The notes under the pieces were generated by a model. It was not told the DNA's origin, did no database searches, and saw only the letters and a program-made list of their open reading frames with translations. A stretch of 64,000 nucleotides of DNA, from the NCBI RefSeq assembly GCF_027105055.1, contig NZ_CP114264.1, forward strand, positions 806,001 through 870,000, read 5' to 3'. Every line of letters begins with the position of its first letter. The first letter of the stretch is position 1. Source of the stretch: Acinetobacter sp. TR3. GTDB taxonomy: Bacteria > Pseudomonadota > Gammaproteobacteria > Pseudomonadales > Moraxellaceae. The translations under genes were made by a program, and so were the position numbers. Positions 55,396 to 64,000 of the stretch are shown piece by piece.

Positions 55396-57884
55396 GTTCA
55401 GTCCTCAAGCCACTGCTTTTGCAAAGCTTCCGTACAGGAGGATTGTATTTATTGATCATTGCTCTGTCTTTGGCAATCAGTGCCACCACCGCATTAAAAT
55501 TTAGTAATACTCAAGTTCAAAATGCCATTTCATTGCAAGCTGCTGAAATGCTGGGTGCAGATTTAGTTTTGTCTGATAATGACCCTATCCAATCAAAGTG
55601 GATACAAAAGGCCCAACAACTTCATCTAAAACAGACACCTGTCACTTTGTTTGGATCAATGGCACATACCCAAGATCAATTTGTGATGGTCAATGTCAAA
55701 GCTGTCGATGAACATTTTCCGCTACGTGGTAAATTAGAGATCCAACCGAGAGCGAAATCTATTCAACAAGGTGAAGTTTGGTTAAGTCCAAGAGCAATTG
55801 ATCTATTAAAAGTAAAAGTGGGGGATCAGGTTGCAATTGCTGATGGCAAGTTTAAGGTCACAGGTATCATTGAGCATGATTCTAATCAGGAATTGGGCTT
55901 CTCAGGTTTTTCACCAACTGTGATTATTCATCAAGCAGATATTGCGAAAACCAATGCTATTCAGGTTGGGAGTCGGATTGATTATCGTCTGTTGATGGCG
56001 GGTGAGCCAAAACAAGTTGAAACATTTAAGACCGTTTTTAAACAAGAAACCAAGCATGAATCTGATCCCAAAGTTGATCAAAATCGTGGTCAGCAAGCAG
56101 AGAATAGTGAACAAAGTTCATTGAAACTACGTGATGCGAGTCAATCCAATACTCGTTTGATGAAACCCATTGAAAATCTGGATACCTTTCTACAGCTTGC
56201 CAACCTTTTAACGATTCTGTTGTGTGGGATTGCGATTGCTTTAACTAGCCAACGTTATGTGCAACAAAATCAGGATCATATTGCTTTGATGCGTTGTCTC
56301 GGTGCGAGTAAACGACAGATATTAGTCGCTTATATGATATTGCTTGCGATTGTCAGTGCCTTATCAATTGTGATTGGAAGCTTAATCGGAATCGCGTTGG
56401 GATATGGTTTGTTGCAATTGATGTTGCAACTGATTCCACAATTACAACTCAGCTTTGCTATTGCTGATTTGCTTATGGCATTACCCATTGCAATTTTTAC
56501 TAGTGTTATGGTGTTAATTGGTTTTATTTTGCCAAGCATTTGGGAGTTACTGAATACGCCACCAATTCGTGTTATTCGTCAGCAAGAGCGTTCACGTAAA
56601 TCCTATATCATGATGTTTAGTGTCGGTATTGCGAGTTTGGTCATATTTAGTTTGGTGCTGAGTGATAATTTAAAGCTAAGCTTATTGGTCTTATCTGCCA
56701 TATTAGTACTTTGTGTGACTCTATTTGCTGTGATTTGGTCATTACTGAGAGCAATTAAGCAGTTGAAACATCCCTTATCTGCTTATGTTCGAATCCCACA
56801 TCAGACAGCCTTGCAAATTACTGCGCTTGCATTAGGTCTAAGCTTAATAACGGTTCTAAGTGTTTTAAGAACGGATTTATTAGAGCGTTGGCAGCAGCAA
56901 TTGCCTGAAGGTACACCGAATCAATTCGTCTATGGTTTACCTCCTTTTGATATGCCACAGTTCAAACAACAGCTTGAGCAGAATAAGTGGCAAACGACGC
57001 CTCTTTATCCCAATATTCGGGGGCGTTTAATTGCTAAAAATGGACAGGCATTTAGCACTGAATTAATTCAACAAAATAATTCTTTACGGCGTGAGTTGAA
57101 TTTGACACAAGCGGAACTTTATCCAAAAGATAATCTTATTACTCAAGGGAATCCAAAGTTCACCCAAGTTGGACAAGTGTCGGTAGAAGAAAAATTGGCT
57201 ACTGAGTTAGGGATCAAAGTCGGTGATCAGCTGAGCTTTAGCTTAGCTGAAGGATCATTGAATGCCAAAGTGATTAACCTACGTTCAGTTGAGTGGGAGA
57301 GTTTTAGCCCTAATTTTTTCTTTATTTTTTCGCCCAAAACCATGGATGAAAATGCAGGAAGCTATTTAGGCAGTTTTTATGTTCCTACTGCAGATCAGCC
57401 GAAAATGGTACGCTTGATTGAACAATTTACCAATACTGTATTTATTGATGTGGGGCGTGTTTTAGATGAAGTGAAACGTTTAATGAATATATTGGTTCAG
57501 GTGGTGACAGTCTTGGCAATATTGGTTGGTTTGTCAGGTATCTTGGTTTTAATTGCTTGTCTAAATGTTTTAATGGATGAGCGTCGTAAAGAAGTGGCAT
57601 TATTACGATCTTTTGGTGTCGCAAAAAATAAATTAAAACAGATGCTCAGTTTAGAAATCGGTTTTATTGGCTTGGTGGCAGGAATTGTGGCATGCCTTTT
57701 TGCTGAAGCGATTAGTGCGATTGCCAGTTACAAGATGCAAATGGCAATTCAATTTCATCCTGAAATTTGGTTAATTTTACCGCTCAGTATGATGCTGTTA
57801 TGTATGTTGATTGGTCGATACCGACTCAGTTATTTATGTGATATTCCACCGTTACAGAGTTTGAGAGAGATGAACCAATCTTAA
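55392..57884 (+). CDS. ABC transporter permease, FtsX family, YbbP-like
   Basis: 830 aa with an N-terminal membrane helix (about 15-35), a large periplasmic domain (about 40-265), three helices (about 270-395) with GASKRQILVAYMI at the FtsX coupling region, two more near 410-460, a second periplasmic domain and a C-terminal FtsX unit (LIACLNVLMDERRKEVALLR). Length and duplicated layout match YbbP-type permeases. With the preceding ATPase and neighbouring tesA it forms the conserved ybbA-ybbP-tesA cluster; its transported substrate is not established. Confidence 0.9.
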   Translation: MSSVLKPLLLQSFRTGGLYLLIIALSLAISATTALKFSNTQVQNAISLQAAEMLGADLVLSDNDPIQSKWIQKAQQLHLKQTPVTLFGSMAHTQDQFVMVNVKAVDEHFPLRGKLEIQPRAKSIQQGEVWLSPRAIDLLKVKVGDQVAIADGKFKVTGIIEHDSNQELGFSGFSPTVIIHQADIAKTNAIQVGSRIDYRLLMAGEPKQVETFKTVFKQETKHESDPKVDQNRGQQAENSEQSSLKLRDASQSNTRLMKPIENLDTFLQLANLLTILLCGIAIALTSQRYVQQNQDHIALMRCLGASKRQILVAYMILLAIVSALSIVIGSLIGIALGYGLLQLMLQLIPQLQLSFAIADLLMALPIAIFTSVMVLIGFILPSIWELLNTPPIRVIRQQERSRKSYIMMFSVGIASLVIFSLVLSDNLKLSLLVLSAILVLCVTLFAVIWSLLRAIKQLKHPLSAYVRIPHQTALQITALALGLSLITVLSVLRTDLLERWQQQLPEGTPNQFVYGLPPFDMPQFKQQLEQNKWQTTPLYPNIRGRLIAKNGQAFSTELIQQNNSLRRELNLTQAELYPKDNLITQGNPKFTQVGQVSVEEKLATELGIKVGDQLSFSLAEGSLNAKVINLRSVEWESFSPNFFFIFSPKTMDENAGSYLGSFYVPTADQPKMVRLIEQFTNTVFIDVGRVLDEVKRLMNILVQVVTVLAILVGLSGILVLIACLNVLMDERRKEVALLRSFGVAKNKLKQMLSLEIGFIGLVAGIVACLFAEAISAIASYKMQMAIQFHPEIWLILPLSMMLLCMLIGRYRLSYLCDIPPLQSLREMNQS

Positions 57885-58717
57885 AAACTTAACTGGTTTT
57901 GACGCAGGATTTCACTCCATAAGGGATGAAGTCCTGTGCTTAACTCATTACAGTAAACATAAAATCCGAGCGTTAATAAACTAGCTAAAACCAGTGCAAT
58001 GATTTGTAAGATAACTGGATGCTGAGTTTTATGACTGAAATACCAAGAGCCTGCAAGTAAAGCACCCATGATCATTCCACCGATATGTGCTGCATTATTA
58101 ATACCTGAAACAGTAAAACCAAAGGCAAGGTTGATAGCCATAATCAATAATAATGACTTTTTATCTAACCAAAAACGTTGTTGGGGCAAAGGTGGAAATA
58201 AAGAAACAGTTGTGAGTGCAGCACCTAAACCCATCACTGCACCAGATGCACCAGCACTGATATGTGGAATGAGGGACGATTAAAGTCCCGCAAGGCGATC
58301 GAAATGTTGTAATAATTCATAACCGTCTCGAATACTGAGATAACTGGAAAGAACGCTACCCATTAAACCCGCGAGAAAATACAGCGCAATATAATAACGA
58401 CGACCAAAAAGTGGTTCAGCAACACTCCCGAAAATATACAGTGCCCACATATTCAGCATTAAATGGATCAGACCGAAATGGAAAAACATACTGCTAAACA
58501 GACGTTCGGGCTGTCCAGAGAAGGTGAGTGGTGTAAAATCTGCTCCCCAAGTAATTGCATCCATAGGGGAAGGGTCGGTAATATTCACACCTGAAAGAAT
58601 TTGCCAGCCAAATAAACCAACATTGATGGCAATTAATAATGCTGTAAACCACCATATCTGTATTTGCAACTTTTGAGTAATTTGTGGTGGAGTGGTTTCA
58701 GTCATATGTTTATGCAA
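57881..58717 (-). pseudogene. Rhomboid protease gene interrupted by an in-frame stop
   Basis: Codons 1-145 (58717-58283) give a membrane protein ending ELLQHFDRLAGL. A TAA follows at 58282-58280, and the same frame continues SSLIPHISAGASGAVMGLGA through NNAAHIGGMIMGALLAG to the end, 278 codons in all. The GASG Ser and the catalytic His lie beyond the stop, and HxxxN (HLMLNMWALYIFG) lies before it. There is no frameshift, only a nonsense codon, so the product would be a non-catalytic fragment unless the stop is read through. The 3' end overlaps the transporter permease gene by 4 bp. Confidence 0.85.
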
Positions 58718-58777
58718 GTTATTACGATATAAAAATAGCTTAGCATGAATTTGTTGCCCAAGGAGTGATGCGCTTTA

Positions 58778-59452
58778 ATGAAAGCCTTTTTAGCACGTGC
58801 AGTGATGTTGATTATCGGTATCATTCTTCTCATTCAGCTTTGGATTTTTAGTAGCTTGGTGTGGTGGAGAACGCAGCCTGTTGAAACAACGATGTTTATG
58901 CGTTGGGATTACCTGACTGACTTTAAGCCAATTCAACAAGACTGGCGTGATTATGATGATATTAGTGATAACTTTAAGCATGCAATTTTGGCTGCTGAAG
59001 ATGCTAAATTTATTCATCATCATGGTTTCGATTGGGCTGGGATTCAATTTGCATTAGAGCGTAATAATGAAAAAGGGGAAGTCGTTGCAGGCGGTTCCAC
59101 GATTTCTCAACAGCTCGCAAAAAACTTATTCCTTTATAATCAGCGTTCATTTATTCGTAAGGGGCAGGAAGCTGTTGCTACATGGATGATGGAACGTATG
59201 TGGTCAAAACGTCGAATTTTAGAGGTTTATATGAATTCGGTCGAGTTTGGTCAAAATATCTATGGTGTTGAAGCTGCTGCACAATTTTATTATGGTAAGA
59301 GCTCGAAAAGTTTAACGCGTGAGCAAGCTGCTTTTTTAGCTGCTTTACTACCAAATCCTAAGTATTATCAAGACCATCGTAATGATCATAAGTTACAGTT
59401 TCGTAAGCGTGTGATTTTAAGGTATATGAATAGTACACAAATTCCACAATAA
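58778..59452 (+). CDS. mtgA: Monofunctional peptidoglycan glycosyltransferase
   Basis: 224 aa, one N-terminal membrane anchor (about residues 8-28) and a GT51 domain in the periplasm that polymerises lipid II into glycan strands. The catalytic Glu is in [17 protein letters not shown] (about 71-87). [13 protein letters not shown] is at about 107-119. [18 protein letters not shown] is at about 148-165. All three GT51 motifs are intact, and no transpeptidase domain is present. Confidence 0.95.
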   Translation: MKAFLARAVMLIIGIILLIQLWIFSSLVWWRTQPVETTMFMRWDYLTDFKPIQQDWRDYDDISDNFKHAILAAEDAKFIHHHGFDWAGIQFALERNNEKGEVVAGGSTISQQLAKNLFLYNQRSFIRKGQEAVATWMMERMWSKRRILEVYMNSVEFGQNIYGVEAAAQFYYGKSSKSLTREQAAFLAALLPNPKYYQDHRNDHKLQFRKRVILRYMNSTQIPQ

Positions 59453-59463
59453 TTCAGATAAAT

Positions 59464-59494
59464 TAAAAAAAGCTCAATATTTTTGGGCTTTTTT
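59464..59494 (+). terminator. mtgA terminator
   Basis: AAAAAAGCTC-loop-GGGCTTTTTT, 12 bp after the stop; the short stem includes a G-T pair. Confidence 0.65.
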
Positions 59495-59564
59495 ACCAAA
59501 TTGACATAATTTTGCAGCATACTTAAACCGTGTTTTGATGAATGATAAAGCGACAAGGTTCAGT

Positions 59565-61643
59565 ATGAATACTGCAGTGACGACAACAACGCCAATAGAA
59601 TATACTTATAATGATCGATATATAAATCGTGAACTTTCAATTCTCGATTTTCATTTACGCGTACTTGAGCAAGCAGTTGATCCTCTCCACCCATTATTAG
59701 AAAGAATGAATTTCCTGCTTATTTTTTCAAGAAATTTAGATGAATTTTTTGAAATTCGTGTTGCAGGAATGATGGAGCAATTAACTTTAGGCAATGAAAG
59801 TCGTACACCAGATGGTTTGACCCCTAAGCAAGTGCTTGATCAAATTTCTAAAACAGCACATGCTGCGATTGAACGACAATATCGTATTTTAAATGAACAA
59901 ATTTTACCAAAATTGCGTGAGGAAGATATTTGTTTCTTACGTCGTGGCGAATTGACCCCAGCACAATCTGCATGGATTAAGAAATACTTCCAAGAACAAG
60001 TTGCACCCGTTTTAACACCGATTAGTCTTGACCCAGCACATCCATTTCCACGGTTAGTCAATAAAAGTTTAAACTTTATTGTAACGCTAGAAGGTAAAGA
60101 TGCCTTTGGTCGTCAGATTGATCTTGCGGTTGTGCCTGCACCTCGCTCTTTACCCCGTGTGGTTCGTTTACCCGATGAGCTTACAGATGGTAAAGAACAT
60201 CATGTCATGTTGTCTGCGATTATCCATGAACATGTTTCAGATCTATTCCCTGGTATGACAGCAACAGGCTGTTATCAATTCCGTGTGACGCGTAATGCCG
60301 ATTTAGCCTTAAATGAAGATGTTGAAGATTTAGCAAAAGCTTTAAAAGGTGAGTTGAGTTCACGTCGTTTTGGACGTGCCGTACGTTTAGAAGTTACGCA
60401 TAATTGCCCAAAGCATATTTATGAATATTTGTTGGATGAATTTGATTTAGAAGAAGAACAGCTTTATCGCGTAGACGGCCCTGTAAATTTGGCTCGATTA
60501 CTTTCTAATTTTAAACGTCCACATTTACGCTATGACTCGCATACGCCAGTGGTTCCAAAAGTATTTAAGAAGACTGAAAATATTTTTGCCGCGATGCAAA
60601 AGCAAGATATTTTATTGCATCATCCATTTGAATCATTTGCACCTGTAATTCAATTATTGCGTGAAGCAGCACGTGATCCGCAAGTTTTGGCAATTAAACA
60701 AACACTTTATCGTAGTGGTGCAGACTCAGAAATTGTTCAAGTTCTTGCCGAAGCGGCGCGCAATGGTAAAGAAGTCACTGCTGTGATTGAGTTACGTGCT
60801 CGTTTTGATGAAGAATCAAATATTGAAGTTGCAAATGTATTGCAAGAAGCGGGTGCTGTGGTTGTTTATGGGATCGTTGGTTATAAAACGCATGCCAAAA
60901 TGATTTTAGTCGTACGCCGTGAGAATAATAAATTAGTACGTTATGTACATTTGGGTACAGGTAACTACCATGCCACGAATGCACGTATTTACACCGATTA
61001 TGGTTTAATGACGACAGATAAAGATCTGTGTGAAGATGTACATCGAATTTTCCAAGAGCTTACGGGCATGGGGAAAATGGCAAAACCGAAAAAGTTATTG
61101 CATGCACCATTTACATTACATGCTCAACTAATCAACTATATTGATGAAGAAATTGCCAATGCCAAAGAGGGTAAATCGGCGCAGATTATTGTAAAAGTGA
61201 ATGCGTTAACCGAAGTACAACTCATCAATAAGTTATATGAAGCATCGCAAGCAGGCGTACAAATTGACTTAATTATTCGTTCAATTTGTTGCTTACGTCC
61301 GGGTCTTCCGAACTTGTCAGAGAATATTCGTGTTCGCTCAATTGTGGGAAGATTCTTGGAACATACACGAGTTTATTATTTTAGTAATAATGGTAATCCT
61401 CGTATTTATTGTTCAAGTGCAGATTGGATGGACCGTAATTTATTTAATCGCGTAGAAGCATGTTTCCCGATTGAAGATCCTGCATTGAAAAAGCGTATTT
61501 ATCAATTAGGTTTAATGAATTATTTAAAAGACAATCAGCAAGCTTGGTTATTACAAGGTGATGGTGTCTGGGATCGTGCTAAACCGGTTCAGGGTGAGGA
61601 ACCGCACAACGCGCAACATACGTTACTTGATGCGATTAAATAA
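59565..61643 (+). CDS. ppk: Polyphosphate kinase 1
   Basis: 692 aa. It makes inorganic polyphosphate from ATP, and the reverse, at the membrane. The N-terminal domain has [18 protein letters not shown]. The PLD-like catalytic half has the phosphorylated His in [14 protein letters not shown] (about residue 440) and the second His in [17 protein letters not shown] (about residues 463-479). [17 protein letters not shown] is near the end. I chose the Met at 59565 because AAGG lies 6 nt before it; 59535 is an alternative. Length fits PPK1. Confidence 0.96.
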   Translation: MNTAVTTTTPIEYTYNDRYINRELSILDFHLRVLEQAVDPLHPLLERMNFLLIFSRNLDEFFEIRVAGMMEQLTLGNESRTPDGLTPKQVLDQISKTAHAAIERQYRILNEQILPKLREEDICFLRRGELTPAQSAWIKKYFQEQVAPVLTPISLDPAHPFPRLVNKSLNFIVTLEGKDAFGRQIDLAVVPAPRSLPRVVRLPDELTDGKEHHVMLSAIIHEHVSDLFPGMTATGCYQFRVTRNADLALNEDVEDLAKALKGELSSRRFGRAVRLEVTHNCPKHIYEYLLDEFDLEEEQLYRVDGPVNLARLLSNFKRPHLRYDSHTPVVPKVFKKTENIFAAMQKQDILLHHPFESFAPVIQLLREAARDPQVLAIKQTLYRSGADSEIVQVLAEAARNGKEVTAVIELRARFDEESNIEVANVLQEAGAVVVYGIVGYKTHAKMILVVRRENNKLVRYVHLGTGNYHATNARIYTDYGLMTTDKDLCEDVHRIFQELTGMGKMAKPKKLLHAPFTLHAQLINYIDEEIANAKEGKSAQIIVKVNALTEVQLINKLYEASQAGVQIDLIIRSICCLRPGLPNLSENIRVRSIVGRFLEHTRVYYFSNNGNPRIYCSSADWMDRNLFNRVEACFPIEDPALKKRIYQLGLMNYLKDNQQAWLLQGDGVWDRAKPVQGEEPHNAQHTLLDAIK

Positions 61644-61646
61644 ATC

Positions 61647-61675
61647 TAAAAACCGACCTTAAGGTCGGTTTTTTG
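61647..61675 (+). terminator. ppk terminator
   Basis: AAAACCGACCTTAAGGTCGGTTTTTT, a perfect stem with T-run, directly after the ppk stop. Probably bidirectional for the convergent gene ending at 61686. Confidence 0.9.
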
Positions 61676-61685
61676 TAGATATAGA

Positions 61686-62729
61686 TTAGTTGGTTTTAAT
61701 TTCTAAGACCAACTGATTGACTAAATCGGCAGCTTCCAACTCTCTAATTTGTGCCACATTGCTCCCTGCCCAAAATGCGCCATAACTAAAATCTTGGTGG
61801 GTATTTGCAATGCTCATTAGTTGTTTAGCTAGATCATAAGTATAAGGATAGGCTGGCGTTTGAGGTCGATTTGGTGAGTCAATCAGTGTGTGCCAAGTCC
61901 CCACTAAACCGCGTGCTGGACGACCTGATAAGCTTGCACTGATTTGTGTAATAGATTGACTGAATAAAGCTTTACGATAGGCTGCATTCGCACTCGAACT
62001 TTTACACTGTACAAATGCTGTACCCAATTGAACAGCAGCAGCACCTAATTTCAACATCGATTTTGCTTGATCACCATTCATAATACCGCCAGCAGCTACG
62101 ACAGGTAATTTACAATGTGTTGAGATGAGTTGTACGAGATCACTGGTTTTAATGGCTGCATCAAAAGTTTGATTGAAAATACCCCGATGTCCTCCAGCTT
62201 CAATCCCTTGAGCAATAATAATATCAATACCCGCCGCCTCAATAGCTTTGGCCTCGATGAGATTGGTTGCAGAAACCATGGTGATAATTCCAGCTTGCTT
62301 TAATGCCTGAATTTGATGAGGGTGAGGAATTCCAAAATGGAAACTCACGGCTTTGGGGCGAGTTTCAAGTACAACATTCAGGAAATCATCATTATCTAAA
62401 AAGCTTGGATAAATACAATTCAATTGAGTTGGAGGTTCTGCTCCGAATTTTTCAAACTCAGGACGAATATAGTTAATCCATTGTTGAGCAACTTCTGGAT
62501 CGAGTTGTTCTGATTGATGGCAGAAAAAATTAACTTGAAAAGGGTGGTCAGTCAGTTCTTGAGTTTTAATAATTTGTTGTTTTGCTGCCTCTGTTGAATT
62601 TGCCCCAAGTCCCAAAGAACCTAAAGCCCCTTGATTAGAAACTTCAGCAGCAAGCTCTGGTGTTGACACACCAGCCATTGGGGAAAGAAAAATCGGATGC
62701 TTTATTTCTAATAATTCTAAAATTGACAT
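61686..62729 (-). CDS. Nitronate monooxygenase-like flavoprotein
   Basis: 347-aa TIM-barrel FMN enzyme of the NMO/2-nitropropane dioxygenase family, which oxidises toxic propionate-3-nitronate and similar nitronates. Seen: IFLSPMAGVSTPELAAEVSN (about residues 14-33), IIAQGIEAGGHRG (phosphate-binding and catalytic-His region, about 171-183), VVAAGGIMNGDQAKSMLKLG (about 209-228) and LGTAFVQCKSS. The catalytic His is the one in AGGHRG. A single gene on the minus strand. Confidence 0.87.
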   Translation of the reverse strand: MSILELLEIKHPIFLSPMAGVSTPELAAEVSNQGALGSLGLGANSTEAAKQQIIKTQELTDHPFQVNFFCHQSEQLDPEVAQQWINYIRPEFEKFGAEPPTQLNCIYPSFLDNDDFLNVVLETRPKAVSFHFGIPHPHQIQALKQAGIITMVSATNLIEAKAIEAAGIDIIIAQGIEAGGHRGIFNQTFDAAIKTSDLVQLISTHCKLPVVAAGGIMNGDQAKSMLKLGAAAVQLGTAFVQCKSSSANAAYRKALFSQSITQISASLSGRPARGLVGTWHTLIDSPNRPQTPAYPYTYDLAKQLMSIANTHQDFSYGAFWAGSNVAQIRELEAADLVNQLVLEIKTN

Positions 62730-62847
62730 GATTTATATACTCTTTAGCTTTTCCATCACCATAACGTAAAAACAAAAAGCCCTGCAAATAATAATCAGTA
62801 TTTAATTATTGAATACTAATCTTTTTAAATACCGAATCACACAGGAA

Positions 62848-63549
62848 TTAAATGGCAGTTACATGGAATAATGAGCCGACCCAACTCGAAAATGCCATGG
62901 CTAAAATGCCCCATAAGGTAATACGTAGACTACCTTTTAGCATTGATGTTCGAGCAAAATAACTGGATAACGCTCCCAATAATGCGAGTGAGACGATACC
63001 TGTAATTAAAACTGAGCGAGCGACCCATGAACTTGGGCTGAGTAAAATGGCAAGCATAGGAAGTACAGCACCACATGAAAAGGAAGCAGCAGAAGAGAGC
63101 GCTGCTTGAATAGGATTCGCGGCAGTATTTTCATGTATGCCAATTTCATCGCGGGCATGTGCCCCAAGTGCATCATGTTCTGTGAGTTGTGTGGCAACTT
63201 CATGTGCCAATTCAGGTTTTAGACCTCTCGAAATATAAATTTCAGTCAGTTCTTTCAATTCTGCATGCGGATTTTTTTCAAGTTCAGTTGCCTCAAATTT
63301 TAAGTCTGATTTTTCAATATCTTCTTGAGATTTTACCGAAATATATTCTCCAGCCGCCATCGAGGTTGCACCTGAGATCAGTCCAGCAATACACGTGACC
63401 AAGAGTGTTTGCGAACTCGCACCACTGGCTGCCATCCCCATAATTAAACTTGTGACAGAAATAATGCCATCATTTGCGCCAAGCACGGCAGCACGCAGCC
63501 ATCCTGAGCGTTGTATGACATGGAGTTCTTGATGGTGTGACAAAGACAT
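62848..63549 (-). CDS. VIT1/CCC1-family transporter
   Basis: 233-aa inner-membrane protein of the vacuolar iron transporter family, which moves Fe2+ or Mn2+ in eukaryotic members. The N-terminal signature RAAVLGANDGIISVTSLIMG is at about residues 19-38. A cytoplasmic Glu-rich loop follows after AGEYISVKSQEDIEKSDL (about 67-84), as in VIT metal-binding domains. Three membrane helices fill the C-terminal half. The family fits metal homeostasis; the metal here is not evident. Confidence 0.88.
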   Translation of the reverse strand: MSLSHHQELHVIQRSGWLRAAVLGANDGIISVTSLIMGMAASGASSQTLLVTCIAGLISGATSMAAGEYISVKSQEDIEKSDLKFEATELEKNPHAELKELTEIYISRGLKPELAHEVATQLTEHDALGAHARDEIGIHENTAANPIQAALSSAASFSCGAVLPMLAILLSPSSWVARSVLITGIVSLALLGALSSYFARTSMLKGSLRITLWGILAMAFSSWVGSLFHVTAI

Positions 63550-63715
63550 AATGGCTCTCTTTTTATATATGTAAACGTAATTATTGGGGCAAATAAATGA
63601 ATCATTATGAGCAGAATTTTATGACGATTCATCAACTTAACTTACTTATAAAGTAACTTATTTTAACGATAGCGTGATGATGATTTAGTTATGATATGTG
63701 AATAGTTTAAAATTT

Positions 63716-63946
63716 TTATATGTGTGAAATTGATTTTGTATCAGCTATCGAGTTGGTATTTTGAGTTGAGATCGGCTTTATTGCACCAATATTTAAAAAT
63801 GCGCCTGCAATCAATAACAAAATTAAAAAAATCCAACTGCCTCTGTAACTCGTAGGTAACCATTCATATTCATAAGCAACGATACCCATAAATATTTGAG
63901 CTGCGATAGTCCATAAGATGAGTGCTGGTGCTGGATTCTTTTGCAT
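63716..63946 (-). CDS. Small membrane protein
   Basis: 76 aa with two membrane segments (ALILWTIAAQIFMGIVAYEY, about residues 8-27, and GSWIFLILLLIAGAFLNIGA, about 36-55) and a hydrophilic tail. Family unknown. It lies 165 bp upstream of the VIT-family gene on the same strand. It starts MQKNPAPAL after a weak ribosome-binding site. Confidence 0.55.
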   Translation of the reverse strand: MQKNPAPALILWTIAAQIFMGIVAYEYEWLPTSYRGSWIFLILLLIAGAFLNIGAIKPISTQNTNSIADTKSISHI

Positions 63947-64000
63947 AGCTATTTTATTTTAATGAATTCTTTTCTGATTAACTTAACACCATATTAATGT

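Overview
The window looks like a chromosomal segment of an Acinetobacter species. The DNA is AT-rich. It carries a GTP-type PEP carboxykinase (pckG), groESL behind a heat-shock promoter, nfuA, pdxB-epmA, a tesA/ABC transporter cluster, mtgA, ppk and a FepA/PirA-like TonB receptor. Protein sequences throughout read as Acinetobacter-like. The assignment rests on recognition, not on a search.

Layout. (1) 1-4.3 kb: glycerol-3-phosphate catabolism, glpK-glpR-glpD, with a candidate GlpR operator before glpD. (2) 4.4-8.0 kb: a decayed chromosomal integron. Five promoterless gene cassettes on the minus strand (HNH-type protein, P-loop NTPase, glutathione S-transferase, zinc-ribbon protein, unknown protein) are separated by attC sites. 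Facing away from them is a 26-codon remnant of an integron integrase. Each cassette's own R' and R'' core sites are complementary, which fixes the boundaries. (3) 8.2-15.3 kb: housekeeping genes pckG, a lipid kinase, a metallophosphoesterase and groES-groEL.

(4) 15.27-39.83 kb: a candidate integrated mobile island between groEL and dgkA. A 22-bp direct repeat (20/22) lies at both ends, with an excisionase-like gene at the left end and a tyrosine integrase at the right. Inside are a MobA/MobL-type relaxase behind a hairpin-rich, oriT-like region; a replication-like gene controlled by a candidate C4-type antisense RNA; a second C4-like locus facing the other way; a lone Xre/ParS antitoxin-like gene; secreted or membrane proteins of unknown role; and a defence block. 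The defence block is a type I restriction-modification system (hsdM-hsdS-[secreted protein]-hsdR) followed by a Gabija-like gajA-gajB pair. The gajA gene is split by an IS1-family composite transposon carrying an amidase gene, with an 8-bp target duplication AAATTACG. Removing the transposon restores the frame exactly.

(5) 40-64 kb: core chromosome. It holds dgkA, pdxB-epmA, a LuxR-type regulator, a lipoprotein sulfatase with its formylglycine-generating partner, two rhomboid genes (one with an in-frame stop), nfuA, an iron-regulated TonB receptor behind a Fur box, a lipase-like hydrolase, carbonic anhydrase, tesA with a YbbA/YbbP-like ABC transporter, mtgA, ppk, a nitronate monooxygenase-like enzyme and a VIT-family transporter.

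The most notable points are the integron fossil, the transposon-split Gabija-like operon with a restorable frame, and the two C4-like antisense RNA loci. No tRNA, rRNA or CRISPR array was seen.
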